Below, one piece after another: positions 21,675-32,184 of a stretch of DNA of 32,911 nucleotides. A model generated the notes under the pieces. The model was not told the origin of the DNA. It ran no database searches and was given only the letters and a program-made list of their open reading frames with translations. Both the position numbers and the translations under genes were made by a program. Location of the stretch: NCBI GenBank assembly GCA_030835025.1, contig JAUQWS010000054.1:1-32911 (forward strand). The letters are read 5' to 3'. Origin of the DNA: Ignavibacteria bacterium (GTDB lineage: Bacteria > Bacteroidota > Ignavibacteria > Tepidaquicellales > OLB5). The stretch's first letter is position 1, and the number at the start of each line of letters is the position of its first letter.

Positions 21675-22052
21675 ATGTCTGTAGTAGAAGAATTAGTAGA
21701 AAAGATCAGCAATCTTACGCTTACTGATGCTGCTGAGTTAAAGAAAGCTTTAGAAGATAAGTTCGGAGTTTCCGCAGCTGCCCCTGTTGTTATGGCAGGC
21801 GCTACCGGAGGTGCTGCTCCTACAGCAACAACGGAAGAGAAGACTGAATTCACTGTCGTACTTGTTGATGCAGGCGCATCCAAGATCAATGTTATCAAAG
21901 CTGTTAAAAATGCTACCGGACTTGGGCTTACCGAAGCAAAATCTTTGGTTGAAAGTGCTCCGAAACCGGTTAAAGAAGGCATTGCAAAAGCTGATGCTGA
22001 AAAGCTGAAAGCTGATCTTGAAGCCGCTGGTGCAAAAGTAGAATTAAAGTAA
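21675..22052 (+). CDS. rplL: 50S ribosomal protein bL12 (L7/L12)
   Basis: bL12 forms the flexible stalk that recruits GTPase factors. The 125 residues have an N-terminal dimer domain ([26 protein letters not shown]), an Ala/Gly-rich hinge (about 35-55) and the C-terminal domain [44 protein letters not shown] lies at 21660-21665 ahead of the ATG, one of the stronger ribosome sites in the window, matching the high yield needed. Confidence 0.97.
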   Translation: MSVVEELVEKISNLTLTDAAELKKALEDKFGVSAAAPVVMAGATGGAAPTATTEEKTEFTVVLVDAGASKINVIKAVKNATGLGLTEAKSLVESAPKPVKEGIAKADAEKLKADLEAAGAKVELK

Positions 22053-22140
22053 TTTAAACTTTTTCTAAAGAATACATTTCTTAGCATAGGTTCTCGCTGA
22101 AACCTATAACAACAAAAAATACGTATTTTTAAACAATTTT

Positions 22141-22168
22141 AGACAAGTCATGTTCTAATGGCTTGTCT
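22141..22168 (+). promoter_or_regulatory. Hairpin between rplL and rpoB
   Basis: AGACAAGTCAT and ATGGCTTGTCT pair over 11 positions (one wobble) with loop GTTCTA. A smaller stem, ATAGGTT/AACCTAT, lies at 22086-22107. Neither is followed by a strong T-run. In other bacteria this gap holds an attenuator or RNA-processing site that lowers rpoB relative to rplL. Confidence 0.5.
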
Positions 22169-22209
22169 ATTACCTATTTATAATACCCCCATTGGGAGGT
22201 CAAAAAAAA

Positions 22210-25200
22210 ATGCCAATAGACATATCTAAACTCAACTTCAACGGTGAACGAATTTTTCTCTCAAAATCAGGCAAGCAGATAGATGCCCCTGATCTTCTTG
22301 ATGTCCAGGTTCAGGCATTCAAGGAGTTACTGCAAGAAGATGTTGCACCAAAAGAACGCAAGGATTACGGTATGCAGGCCGTGTTTCAGAGAAATTTTCC
22401 AATTACTGATTCCAGGGAAACTGCTCTTCTTGAATTCCTGGAATATTACCTCGAAAAACCTCAGTATTCAATAAGGGAATGCCAGGAACAGGGCCTTACG
22501 TACGCAGTATCGCTTAAAGCAAAGCTGCGTCTTTCAACCAAACCTAACAAAGAGGCAAAAGAGTACTCAAATGCCGTTGAGCAGGATGTATATATGGGAA
22601 ATATCCCTTATATGACACCTTACGGCAGCTTCATAATTAACGGAGCCGAAAGAGTTATCGTATCCCAGCTTCACAGGGCACCAGGAGTTGTGTTCAGTGA
22701 ATCCGTTCATCAAAACGGAACGAAGCTTTTTTCTGCAAGGATCATACCGATGAAGGGTTCATGGGTTGAGTTCACTACCGATATCAACAATTGCCTGTTT
22801 GCATATATTGATAGAAGGAAGAAATTCCCCGTAACAACTATATTAAGGGCACTCGGTTATTCGACAAACGAAGAGATTCTTGACTTGTTCGGTCTGCTAG
22901 ATGTTGTAGACAGAAAAGACCTGAAAAACCATATGGGCAAGCAGCTTAGTGATGACCTTATTGACAAGGAAACCGGCGAACTTATTGCCGAAAAAGCTGC
23001 TGAAATTGATGAAGAATTGCTTGAGAAAATAAATAAATCTTCAATTTCAAAAATAAAGCTTTTCAAATCAGACAGGCCTTATGAAGAGTCACTTATTGCC
23101 AATACACTGAATAAAGATGCTGCACAGTCAGAAATTGATGCTTTAGAACAGATATCAGAGCAGCTTAGGCCGGACCAGGATGATGAATCTGCAAAGAACC
23201 TTGTTGATAAGCTTTTCTTTAATGAAAAGAAATATGACCTGGGTGAAGTTGGCAGATATAAATTAAACTATAAATTACATCTCAATATACCTTCGGATAA
23301 GACAGTTCTTACCAAAGAAGATATAATTTCAATTATAAACTATCTTGTTGACCTTGAAGCAGGTAAGAAAACAATTGACGATATTGACCATCTTGGCAAC
23401 AGGCGTGTAAGATCAATTGGTGAACAGCTTGCTGCTCAGTTCAACGTTGGCTTGGCAAGAATGTCAAGGACGATTCGCGAGAGAATGAGTATTCATGATG
23501 AAGAAAATATCACTCCGGGCAATCTAGTAAGTGCCAGAACCATATCTACAGCACTTGTTTCATTTTTCGGAACAAGCCAGCTATCACAGTATATGGATCA
23601 GACCAATCCACTAAGTGAAATGACCCATAAGAGAAGAGTCAGCGCACTCGGACCTGGCGGTTTAACAAGAGAAAGAGCGGGCTTCGAAGTACGTGACGTT
23701 CATTATACACATTACGGCCGGCTCTGCCCTATCGAAACTCCTGAAGGTCCGAACATTGGTCTTATTTCCTCTCTTTGCACTCATGCAAGGATAAGCGATT
23801 TCGGATTCATAGAAACTCCGTACAGGAAAGTGAAGAACGGCAAAGTATCTAATGAAATAGATTACCTCTCAGCAGAAAAAGAGGATGACTTTATCATTGC
23901 CCAGGCAAACGTTGAAACCGAAGGCAATAGAATTGTCGAAAACAAGATCAAAGCAAGATTCAAAGGTGACTTCCCTATTGTAAATCCCGAAGAAGTCCAT
24001 TATATGGATATTGCTGCGAATCAGATCGTGAGTGCGGCTGCTGCTCTTATCCCCTTCCTTGAGCATGATGATGCTAACAGGGCGCTCATGGGATCCAATA
24101 TGCAGCGCCAGGCTGTTCCGCTTTTGAGGCCCGAAGCTCCGCTTGTTGGTACAGGATTTGAAAAGAAAGTTGCAAATGATTCAAGAACGCTGATACTGGC
24201 TGAAGCTGACGGTGTTGTTGAACATGTTTCTGCAGATAGGATTGTTGTTAAATATGATATTGACAAAAATTCTGACGAATCGCTTGTAAGTTTTGACGAC
24301 AGTGAGGTTAAAGAGTATATGCTGACAAAGTTCCTGAGAACTAACCAGGATACTTCTATTAACCAGAAACCGATCGTTAAAGTCGGACAGAAAGTCAAAA
24401 AAGGCGAATGCCTTGCTGATGGTGCTGCAACCGATAAAGGTGAGCTTGCCCTTGGCAGAAGTGTTCTTGTAGCATTCATGCCTTGGAAAGGTTACAACTT
24501 TGAAGATGCTATTGTAATAAGTGAAAGAATAGTTGCCGAAGATATATATACTTCGGTGCACATTGAAGAATATGATCTGCAGGTTAGAGATACTAAGCGC
24601 GGTGAGGAAGAACTAACACGCGACATACCAAATGTCAGCGAAGAAGCTACCAAAGATCTTGATGAAGACGGAATAATCAGAATAGGAGCAGAAGTTAAGG
24701 AAAATGATATTTTGATCGGTAAAGTTACACCAAAAGGTGAAACCGAACCTACTCCGGAAGAAAAGCTTCTTAGAGCCATCTTCGGAGACAAGGCTGGTGA
24801 CGTGAAAGATGCATCTTTGAAAGCTCCTCCCGGAATGAAGGGCATAGTTATCAACAAAAAGCTTTTCACGCGCAAACAAAGAGATACTGAGACGAAAAAA
24901 GAAGAAAAGAAAAAGCTTGAGAAACTTGAACAGGACAGGCATGACGGAATAAATGAGCTCAACAGAAGGCTAGCCGAAAAACTCGGGATGATATTTGACG
25001 GCAAAGAATCAATAGGAATAAGGGACATCGATGGTACTATAGTAATAAGGGGCGGAACAGTGATTAAGAAGGACACTTTCATCAAACATCTCGATAATCC
25101 TAATTTCAGGATAGATAGTCTTGATGTTAACAATGAATGGACATCTTCCAAGAAGGCACAGACTCTCCTGCAGACACTTTACAGGAATTTTAAGACCAGG

Positions 25201-25998
25201 CTGAGCGATATTGAAGAGAAGACAAAGAGGAACAGGAACAAGATCATACTTGGCGATGAGCTCCCAACGGGTGTTGTTAAGATGGCTAAAGTTTACATTG
25301 CTAAAAAGAAGAAACTCTCCGTAGGTGACAAAATGGCGGGAAGGCATGGAAATAAAGGTGTTGTTGCAAAAGTAGTACCGCAGCAGGATATGCCTTTTAT
25401 GCCTGACGGGACACCGGTTGACATAGTACTGAACCCGCTTGGAGTACCTTCAAGAATGAACCTTGGTCAGCTCTATGAAACAGCGTTGGGCTGGGCTGCC
25501 AAGCTGCTTGGATGTACATTTGCAACTCCGGTTTTTGACGGTGCATCATTTGAAGATATAACGGATATACTCGTTCAAACAGGGTTACCAAGCAACTCAA
25601 GGAGTGTTCTGTATGACGGTCAGACAGGAGATAAATTCGATCAGCAGGTGACTGTTGGTTTCATCTATATGATGAAACTATCGCATCTTTCTGATGACAA
25701 GATACATGCAAGATCAATTGGACCATACTCACTCATAACTCAGCAGCCACTTGGCGGAAAAGCACAGTTCGGCGGACAGAGGTTTGGAGAGATGGAGGTC
25801 TGGGCTCTCGAAGGTTACGGTGCAGCCTACACGCTGCAGGAGATACTGACTGTTAAGAGTGATGATGTTGCCGGACGTTCAAAAACATACGAAACTTTGA
25901 TCAAGGGAGAAAACACACCTGAACCGCAGGTGCCGGAATCCTTCAATGTTTTGGTAAAAGAGCTACAGGGCTTGTGTCTTGAAATTTCATTAGATTAA
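22210..25998 (+). CDS. rpoB: DNA-directed RNA polymerase subunit beta
   Basis: RpoB forms the upper half of the RNA polymerase active-site cleft. I take the ATG at 22210 (MPIDISKLNFNGER), giving 1262 residues; GGGAGG at 22194-22199 is ten bases ahead, while the TTG at 22192 would overlap that site. The rifampicin pocket (SQLSQYMDQTNPLSEMTHKRR) has wild-type residues at the classic positions: D463, H473 and S478. RPEAPLVGTG, GDKMAGRHGNKGVVAK and the C-terminal GGKAQFGGQRFGEMEVWALE are all present. It lies 157 bp after rplL and 17 bp before rpoC. Confidence 0.98.
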   Translation: MPIDISKLNFNGERIFLSKSGKQIDAPDLLDVQVQAFKELLQEDVAPKERKDYGMQAVFQRNFPITDSRETALLEFLEYYLEKPQYSIRECQEQGLTYAVSLKAKLRLSTKPNKEAKEYSNAVEQDVYMGNIPYMTPYGSFIINGAERVIVSQLHRAPGVVFSESVHQNGTKLFSARIIPMKGSWVEFTTDINNCLFAYIDRRKKFPVTTILRALGYSTNEEILDLFGLLDVVDRKDLKNHMGKQLSDDLIDKETGELIAEKAAEIDEELLEKINKSSISKIKLFKSDRPYEESLIANTLNKDAAQSEIDALEQISEQLRPDQDDESAKNLVDKLFFNEKKYDLGEVGRYKLNYKLHLNIPSDKTVLTKEDIISIINYLVDLEAGKKTIDDIDHLGNRRVRSIGEQLAAQFNVGLARMSRTIRERMSIHDEENITPGNLVSARTISTALVSFFGTSQLSQYMDQTNPLSEMTHKRRVSALGPGGLTRERAGFEVRDVHYTHYGRLCPIETPEGPNIGLISSLCTHARISDFGFIETPYRKVKNGKVSNEIDYLSAEKEDDFIIAQANVETEGNRIVENKIKARFKGDFPIVNPEEVHYMDIAANQIVSAAAALIPFLEHDDANRALMGSNMQRQAVPLLRPEAPLVGTGFEKKVANDSRTLILAEADGVVEHVSADRIVVKYDIDKNSDESLVSFDDSEVKEYMLTKFLRTNQDTSINQKPIVKVGQKVKKGECLADGAATDKGELALGRSVLVAFMPWKGYNFEDAIVISERIVAEDIYTSVHIEEYDLQVRDTKRGEEELTRDIPNVSEEATKDLDEDGIIRIGAEVKENDILIGKVTPKGETEPTPEEKLLRAIFGDKAGDVKDASLKAPPGMKGIVINKKLFTRKQRDTETKKEEKKKLEKLEQDRHDGINELNRRLAEKLGMIFDGKESIGIRDIDGTIVIRGGTVIKKDTFIKHLDNPNFRIDSLDVNNEWTSSKKAQTLLQTLYRNFKTRLSDIEEKTKRNRNKIILGDELPTGVVKMAKVYIAKKKKLSVGDKMAGRHGNKGVVAKVVPQQDMPFMPDGTPVDIVLNPLGVPSRMNLGQLYETALGWAAKLLGCTFATPVFDGASFEDITDILVQTGLPSNSRSVLYDGQTGDKFDQQVTVGFIYMMKLSHLSDDKIHARSIGPYSLITQQPLGGKAQFGGQRFGEMEVWALEGYGAAYTLQEILTVKSDDVAGRSKTYETLIKGENTPEPQVPESFNVLVKELQGLCLEISLD

Positions 25999-26015
25999 TT
26001 AAAACTTAAAAACAT

Positions 26016-29000
26016 ATGTTTTTTAAAAGAGATCAGAAAAAAGTAAAAAAGCTTTTCACCAAAATCGGGATCAATCTGGCTTCGACAGATTCAATTATCA
26101 GAAACTCCCATGGTGAAGTGCTTAAACCTGAAACAATAAATTACAGGACATTCAAACCCGATAAGGACGGTTTGTTCTGCGAGAAGATCTTCGGACCTGT
26201 AAAGGATTGGGAATGTCACTGCGGAAAATACAAAGGCATAAGATACCACGGAATAGTATGCGATAGATGCGGAGTTGAGGTCAACTTAAAAAGCTTAAGG
26301 CGCGAAAGAATGGGACACATTTCTTTAAGTGTACCCGTTGTTCACATATGGTATTTCCGTTCAACACCCAGCAAGATCAGTTACCTGCTTGGACTTACCA
26401 ATAAGGAACTTGAAAGGATCATTTATTACGAGAATTATGTAATTGTAAACCCCGGCCCGACTGCATTCAATAAGAATGATCTTCTGACTGAAGATGAATA
26501 CCTTAATGCCCTTAACAATTTGCCGGAGGACCAGGAGAACCTTGATGACTTTGATCCGAACAAATTTGTCTGCAAAAACGGCGCTGAAGCTGTCAAAGAA
26601 CTGCTCAGAAGAGTTGATGTTGACGAAGATGTCAGCCGTTTAAGGATCCAGTTATATGAAGAAACTTCTGTTCAGAAAAAACAAGACCTGATAAAAAGGC
26701 TAAGAGTCCTTAAATCGTTTCAGAAAAAAGAGGGCCGTAAACAGAACAAGCCTGAGTGGATGATACTTGATGTTGTGCCGGTTATTCCGCCGGAGTTGAG
26801 GCCATTGGTTCCGCTTGAAGGCGGCAGGTTTGCTACAAGTGATCTGAATGACCTCTACCGAAGGGTTATAATAAGAAATAACCGACTGAAAAGATTAATT
26901 GATATTAAAGCACCTGAGGTAATTCTGCGAAACGAAAAGAGAATGCTTCAGGAAGCAGTTGATGCGCTGCTTGACAATTCAAGGCGTGCAACTGCAGTTA
27001 AATCTGAAAACAGGCCGCTGAAATCACTTTCTGATATCCTTAAAGGCAAACAGGGCCGTTTCAGACAGAACCTGCTTGGAAAGCGTGTTGACTATTCGGG
27101 CCGAGCTGTTATTGTAGTTGGACCTGAATTAAAACTCCACGAATGCGGATTGCCTAAAGATATGGCACTTGAGCTTTTCAAACCGTTTGTGATAAGAAGG
27201 CTTATTGATAGGGATCTTGTAAAGACCGTAAAGAGTGCAAAGAAACTGATTGAAAGAAGAACACCGGAGGTTTGGGAAGTTCTTGAAAATGTAATAGACG
27301 GGCATCCGATAATGCTTAACCGTGCCCCTACCCTTCACAGGTTGAGTATCCAGGCTTTCCAGCCGATCCTTGTAGAAGGAAAAGCTATCAGGCTTCATCC
27401 TCTTGTTTGTACAGCGTTCAACGCGGATTTCGACGGTGACCAGATGGCTGTACACGTACCGCTATCACCTGAAGCTCAGCTTGAAGTCAGGGTTCTGATG
27501 CTTTCAAGCCACAACCTTATGTCACCTCAGAATGGAGAACCTATTACTGTTCCTAACCAGGAAATAGTTCTGGGATGCTACTATCTGACCAAGTTCAGAA
27601 AAGGTGATAAAGGCGAAGACAAGATGTTTTCAAGTCCCGAAGAGGTTGTGATCGCTTACGATTCCGGCAAAGTTGCACTTCATGCAAAGATCAAGGTCAG
27701 AGTAAAAGGTGAAATTATCGAAACTACTGTCGGACGTGTACTCTTTAACAAAATTGTCCCTGAAGGTGCGGCTTTCATTAACGAACTGTTGACAAAAAAA
27801 GGAATAATCAAGAATATAGCCAGGGTATTTAAAAGCGTTGGCAATAAGAAGACAGTTGAGTTCCTTGATGCACTTAAAGAGATAGGATTCCGATACGCAA
27901 TGAAGGGCGGACTTTCAGTTAATCTTGATGATATTGTTGTACCTACAAGCAAAGATAAGATCATCGAGTCAGCCCAGAAGAAAGTAGATGCAATAGAAAA
28001 ATCCAGGATGCGCGGTTTGATCACCGAAGGCGAACGATACAATAAGGTTATTGATATCTGGACACATGCAACTAACGACGTGAAGAGTGATCTAATGAGC
28101 ACCCTCAGAACATCCAGAGACGGATTCAATTCGCTTCATATGATGATCGATTCCGGTGCGAGAGGTTCACAGGACCAGGTCAGCCAGCTTGCAGGTATGA
28201 GAGGTTTGATGGCTAAACCGCAGAAAAGCATGACAGGCCAGGCCGGTGAAATTATCGAAAACCCCATCATTGCGAACTTCAAGGAAGGATTATCCATCCT
28301 CGAGTATTTTATATCTACTCACGGAGCCCGCAAGGGACTTGCAGATACTGCGTTAAAAACGGCTGATGCTGGATACCTTACCAGGAAGCTTGTTGACGTA
28401 TCGCAAGATGTTATTATCAGCGAGATGGATTGCGGAACTATCCGCGGCTTGACCGTTGAAGCTTTGAAAGACGGTGAAGATATTAAAGAACCGCTTGCAG
28501 AGAGAATTTTGGGAAGAGCCGCCCTGCAGAGCATTGTTGACCCGCTTACCAGGAAGAACATTGTTAAGGCCGGAGATATTATCGATGAAGATCTCGCTCA
28601 GAGGATCGCAGAAACTTCAATTCAGTCAGTTGAAATACGTTCAGTTTTGACCTGTGAATCAAGAAAAGGTATTTGTGCAAAATGTTACGGCAGAAACCTG
28701 ACAACAGGCAAGCTGGTGGATGTGGGCGAGGCTGTTGGAGTCATAGCGGCACAGTCGATCGGTGAGCCGGGAACGCAGCTTACTCTTAGGACATTCCATA
28801 TCGGCGGTACTGCAAGCAGAATTGTAACACAATCCAGAATACCGACCAAATTCTCAGGCAAGGTCAAATTTGACAGCATCAAATCAATTAAGTACTCAAA
28901 CCCGGCTTCAACCGAAGGCGAGTTCTTTGTTACACACAGCAGAAACGGTCTTGTACAGATCCTTGATGACAATAACCGCCTTATATCAAAGTATGACGTT

Positions 29001-30296
29001 CCTTACGGCGCACATTTGATGGTTAAAGATGGTGAAATGGTTGAAAGGAATCAGGTTCTTTATGAATGGGATCCGTATAACTCTGTTATTGTTGCAGAGC
29101 ATACAGGTAATGCTGTTTATGTTGACCTTAAAGAAAACGTTAGTTATGCAGAAGCACCCGATGAAACCACTGGTCATATTCAGAAGGTAGTCACTGAGTC
29201 CAAAGATAAGACATTGAGTCCTACCATTCAGCTTACTGATTCAAAGGGAGACTTGATGAGCTCATATATTATTCCCGCACAGGCACATTTGCTTGTGAAT
29301 CATGGTGACACGGTTTATGCAGGACAGATACTTGTAAAGATCCCCAGAGATACCGGTAAGACTCGCGATATCACGGGCGGTCTGCCAAGAGTTACCGAGC
29401 TATTTGAGGCAAGGAGCCCCAATTCACCTTCGGTAGTAACTGAAATTGACGGATTCGTTGAGATCGGTTCTCTTAAGAGAGGTTCACGTGAAGTAAAGGT
29501 CAAAACAGGTGACGGTTCTGTTGAAAAGAAATACATGATACCCGTTGGTAAACATATACTGGTTAGAGACGGAGATTATGTAAAAGCGGGTGAAGCACTT
29601 TCAAGCGGTTCGGTCGATCCGCATGATATATTGAGAATTAAGGGCGTTGGTGACGTTCAGGCATACCTTGTAAATGAGATCCAGGAAGTTTACAGAATGC
29701 AGGGTGTAAAGATAAATGATAAACATATTGAGATAATCGTAAGGCAGATGCTTCAGAAAGCAAGAATTGTTGATTCAGGAGATACGATGTTCCTTGAAGG
29801 TGATGTTGTTCATCGCCATAAATTCCTCCTCGAAAACGAATCATTAAGGAATAAAGTCATCGTAATGGATAAAGGCGATTCCAACAAAGTGAAGATGTAT
29901 GACATGCTTGATAAGAAGAAGGTGAAGGAGCTGAATGCAGAGCTTAAGAAAAAGAGCAAGACACTCATCGAATTCAGGGATGCAAATCCTGCAATTGCAA
30001 ATCCCATACTTCTTGGTATTACGCAGACATCACTTACCACTGACAGCTTTATTTCGGCTGCTTCATTCCAGGAGACCACTAAGGTCCTGACGGATGCGGC
30101 AATTGAAGGCAAAGTGGATTCGCTTGCCGGCCTGAAAGAGAATGTCATAGTTGGACAGCTTATACCTGCAGGTACCGGGCTGAAAGCTTATAAGGACCTT
30201 CTTGTTATAAGCAAGGATGAAGAAATTCCTGCTGAGAAGCCGAAGAAAGCAAAGAAAACAAAAAAGAAAGCAAAAGAAACTGCAGTCGCAGAATAA
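26016..30296 (+). CDS. rpoC: DNA-directed RNA polymerase subunit beta'
   Basis: RpoC carries the catalytic Mg2+ and the clamp. The 1426 residues include the first zinc site C67/C69/C82/C85, the catalytic NADFDGDQ loop with D471, D473 and D475, the second zinc site C806/C880/C887/C890, and an extended C-terminal part with [18 protein letters not shown]. The end is a Lys-rich tail ([11 protein letters not shown]). Start ATG at 26016 has no clear ribosome site; translational coupling to rpoB is likely. It ends the operon before a strong terminator. Confidence 0.98.
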   Translation: MFFKRDQKKVKKLFTKIGINLASTDSIIRNSHGEVLKPETINYRTFKPDKDGLFCEKIFGPVKDWECHCGKYKGIRYHGIVCDRCGVEVNLKSLRRERMGHISLSVPVVHIWYFRSTPSKISYLLGLTNKELERIIYYENYVIVNPGPTAFNKNDLLTEDEYLNALNNLPEDQENLDDFDPNKFVCKNGAEAVKELLRRVDVDEDVSRLRIQLYEETSVQKKQDLIKRLRVLKSFQKKEGRKQNKPEWMILDVVPVIPPELRPLVPLEGGRFATSDLNDLYRRVIIRNNRLKRLIDIKAPEVILRNEKRMLQEAVDALLDNSRRATAVKSENRPLKSLSDILKGKQGRFRQNLLGKRVDYSGRAVIVVGPELKLHECGLPKDMALELFKPFVIRRLIDRDLVKTVKSAKKLIERRTPEVWEVLENVIDGHPIMLNRAPTLHRLSIQAFQPILVEGKAIRLHPLVCTAFNADFDGDQMAVHVPLSPEAQLEVRVLMLSSHNLMSPQNGEPITVPNQEIVLGCYYLTKFRKGDKGEDKMFSSPEEVVIAYDSGKVALHAKIKVRVKGEIIETTVGRVLFNKIVPEGAAFINELLTKKGIIKNIARVFKSVGNKKTVEFLDALKEIGFRYAMKGGLSVNLDDIVVPTSKDKIIESAQKKVDAIEKSRMRGLITEGERYNKVIDIWTHATNDVKSDLMSTLRTSRDGFNSLHMMIDSGARGSQDQVSQLAGMRGLMAKPQKSMTGQAGEIIENPIIANFKEGLSILEYFISTHGARKGLADTALKTADAGYLTRKLVDVSQDVIISEMDCGTIRGLTVEALKDGEDIKEPLAERILGRAALQSIVDPLTRKNIVKAGDIIDEDLAQRIAETSIQSVEIRSVLTCESRKGICAKCYGRNLTTGKLVDVGEAVGVIAAQSIGEPGTQLTLRTFHIGGTASRIVTQSRIPTKFSGKVKFDSIKSIKYSNPASTEGEFFVTHSRNGLVQILDDNNRLISKYDVPYGAHLMVKDGEMVERNQVLYEWDPYNSVIVAEHTGNAVYVDLKENVSYAEAPDETTGHIQKVVTESKDKTLSPTIQLTDSKGDLMSSYIIPAQAHLLVNHGDTVYAGQILVKIPRDTGKTRDITGGLPRVTELFEARSPNSPSVVTEIDGFVEIGSLKRGSREVKVKTGDGSVEKKYMIPVGKHILVRDGDYVKAGEALSSGSVDPHDILRIKGVGDVQAYLVNEIQEVYRMQGVKINDKHIEIIVRQMLQKARIVDSGDTMFLEGDVVHRHKFLLENESLRNKVIVMDKGDSNKVKMYDMLDKKKVKELNAELKKKSKTLIEFRDANPAIANPILLGITQTSLTTDSFISAASFQETTKVLTDAAIEGKVDSLAGLKENVIVGQLIPAGTGLKAYKDLLVISKDEEIPAEKPKKAKKTKKKAKETAVAE

Positions 30297-30320
30297 TTGC
30301 ATTGATTAAGTCACGTTCTA

Positions 30321-30352
30321 AACCCCGGTTCATTTTAATCGGGGTTTTTTTA
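30321..30352 (+). terminator. Rho-independent terminator after rpoC
   Basis: AACCCCG (30321-30327) and CGGGGTT (30340-30346) form the stem, with a T-run to 30351. It ends the long ribosomal and polymerase transcript. Confidence 0.9.
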
Positions 30353-30364
30353 TGGCTGTAAGAT

Positions 30365-30372
30365 TATATTTG
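30365..30372 (+). promoter_or_regulatory. Possible -10/-7 element of folC
   Basis: TATATTTG matches the TAnnTTTG element used elsewhere in the window and lies 22 bp before folC. No TTGATT-like box is found at the expected distance, where the terminator T-run lies, so this call is weak. Confidence 0.3.
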
Positions 30373-30393
30373 TAAAGTCAAAACAGTGAACAT

Positions 30394-31692
30394 TTGAAAG
30401 ATATTAGCGAATATTTCGAATTCCTTTACAAACTCGAAAGGACAGGGATGAAATATGACCTGAAAAACATCACTGCCCTCTTAAAAGCGCTTGGGGATCC
30501 GCACAAGAATTTCAGATCAATACACATTGCCGGAACAAACGGCAAAGGAGCTACTGCATCTTTCGCCGCTTCCGTTCTAGCCGAGCACGGACTTAAAACG
30601 GGGCTTTTTACCTCACCGCACATACTAAGATTCAACGAGAGAGTTCGTGTAAACGGGAAATGCATCTCTGATATCTATGTAAAAAACTTTCTGGACGATA
30701 ACGAGAAACTGATAAGAAAAGTGAAACCTTCGTTCTTTGAGGTTAATACTGCACTTGCTTTTAAATACTTTGAAGAAAAGGGAGTTGACGTTGCTGTTGT
30801 TGAAGCAGGACTTGGAGGAAGACTGGATTCGACAAACGTCCTCTATCCTGACGTTTCTGTGATAACACAAATCGGAATGGATCACATGCAGTATTTGGGA
30901 AACACTCTCCACAAAATTGCCAAAGAGAAACTCGGGATAGTAAAGAAGAATACTCCGGTAATTGTGAGCGATAACCGGAAGGTTCTGAAGAACTTTTTTA
31001 AATCGGCGATTAAGCAGAATCAGCTGCATTACCTTGACGATATTATTAAATTTAGGAGATTGAAAGAAAGAGCGGCAGGAATTAGTTTCAATCTGATATA
31101 TAACAAAAGATCAACAGGGCTTTCCACTCCCCTTTTGGGCAAATACCAGGCAAGAAATGCCGGTGCAGCTATTCTGGCTGCAAATATATTTGCTGAAAAG
31201 AACGGATTTCTATTGAGCACTGCATTAATTAAGCGCGGTATTGAGAGTGTAAAGATGAATACAGGTTACCGCGGCAGACTTGAAACAATAACCGCAAATA
31301 AAGTAAATTATATTCTTGATGTGTCACATAATCCGGATGGGATTATGGAATCGGTCAGAAGCCTCTCTAACAGAAAAATAGACCTGGTGATCTTTGGGAT
31401 AATGGAAGATAAGGATTACAGGAAAGTGTTTGAAATTATACTAAGTTCATTCAGGAACATAATCATTACCCGTCCCCAATATAAAAGAGCATTGGAACCT
31501 TCAAAACTCGTGCGTATTGCACTTAATAGCAGTGCCAAAAGAACTCAGTTAATGGAAACTATGGATGTAAAAGAGGCAATCGGTTTGATAAATAATGCAA
31601 AAAAGAAACCCGGCACTGTTCTTGTTATAGGGTCGTTCTTTCTTGTTTCAGACGCAATAAAGGCTTTGAAGCTTGAAAAGCATTTCGAGTGA
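30394..31692 (+). CDS. folC: Folylpolyglutamate synthase / dihydrofolate synthase
   Basis: FolC adds glutamate to (dihydro)pteroate or folates, keeping them in the cell. The 432-residue protein has the ATP-binding IAGTNGKGATAS (45-56), LFTSPHILRFNERVRVNG, EAGLGGRLDSTNV, ITQIGMDHMQYLG, and the C-terminal-domain landmark ILDVSHNPDGI. The end VIGSFFLVSDAIK is typical. The TTG start at 30394 keeps the standard N-terminal helix. Whether it has one or both activities cannot be read here. Confidence 0.95.
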   Translation: MKDISEYFEFLYKLERTGMKYDLKNITALLKALGDPHKNFRSIHIAGTNGKGATASFAASVLAEHGLKTGLFTSPHILRFNERVRVNGKCISDIYVKNFLDDNEKLIRKVKPSFFEVNTALAFKYFEEKGVDVAVVEAGLGGRLDSTNVLYPDVSVITQIGMDHMQYLGNTLHKIAKEKLGIVKKNTPVIVSDNRKVLKNFFKSAIKQNQLHYLDDIIKFRRLKERAAGISFNLIYNKRSTGLSTPLLGKYQARNAGAAILAANIFAEKNGFLLSTALIKRGIESVKMNTGYRGRLETITANKVNYILDVSHNPDGIMESVRSLSNRKIDLVIFGIMEDKDYRKVFEIILSSFRNIIITRPQYKRALEPSKLVRIALNSSAKRTQLMETMDVKEAIGLINNAKKKPGTVLVIGSFFLVSDAIKALKLEKHFE

Positions 31693-31694
31693 AC

Positions 31695-32165
31695 TTAATC
31701 TTCTTTAAATGGTTTTTCGTTCTTACTCTCTTTCTGATACTGCTTCAGTAGTTTCTTGATCTCATTGTTGAATTTTCTTTCAAACACTATCATTTTGGCT
31801 ATTTGCTTTGATGTCAGTATAGATTTCATATCTGCAACAAAATCTTCTCTTTTCTGATTAATCTCATTTTCGTTATCTATCAGCTGGTTAACCAGGGTAT
31901 CAAGTCCGTTGCCGCTTTCTATATTCTCAGTCATTAATCTATATGTCTTAACCCGCTTCTGGTTCAGCGTCCTCATGGCTTTGCTGAATGATTTGTACTT
32001 CTCAATGAATACTTCCTTTGTTTTGTCATCCAGCTCAAGTTTCTTTGTCAGCTTTTCAAGTTTTACTTCCTCTATCTTCTCTCTGAAATCATCCTGCGCT
32101 AATAAAGCACTGCCCCAAAAGAATGCGGGGACTAATAGAATCAGTATTTTGTATGATTTTAACAT
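31695..32165 (-). CDS. Periplasmic Spy/LTXXQ-like helical protein
   Basis: This 156-residue protein has a signal peptide ending near GSALLAQ, then a helical, Lys/Glu-rich body with KLTKKLELDDKTKEVFIEKYKSF and MKSILTSKQIAKMIVFERKF, the pattern of Spy/CpxP/ZraP-like envelope stress chaperones, though the match is by pattern only. I chose the start at 32165 (MLKSYK): it fits the signal peptide and avoids overlap with the upstream gene. Its partner is the anti-sigma-like gene 19 bp upstream on the same strand, so the two are likely co-transcribed. It faces folC convergently with a 2-bp gap. Confidence 0.78.
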   Translation of the reverse strand: MLKSYKILILLVPAFFWGSALLAQDDFREKIEEVKLEKLTKKLELDDKTKEVFIEKYKSFSKAMRTLNQKRVKTYRLMTENIESGNGLDTLVNQLIDNENEINQKREDFVADMKSILTSKQIAKMIVFERKFNNEIKKLLKQYQKESKNEKPFKED

Positions 32166-32184
32166 ATGGTTAATATTAACTTTT

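Noticed and set aside
21650-22087. Minus-strand frame opposite rplL
   Set aside because: A shadow of the highly conserved rplL codon pattern; Ser/Ala-rich with no motif.
22192-22209. TTG start for rpoB six codons upstream
   Set aside because: It would place the ribosome binding site GGGAGG inside the coding region, and the conserved N-terminus begins at the ATG at 22210.
23593-23650. Natural rifampicin-resistance changes in rpoB
   Set aside because: D463, H473 and S478 match the susceptible residues at the classic positions.
24492-25151. Long minus-strand frame opposite rpoB
   Set aside because: Ser-rich shadow of rpoB, with no start signal or domain.
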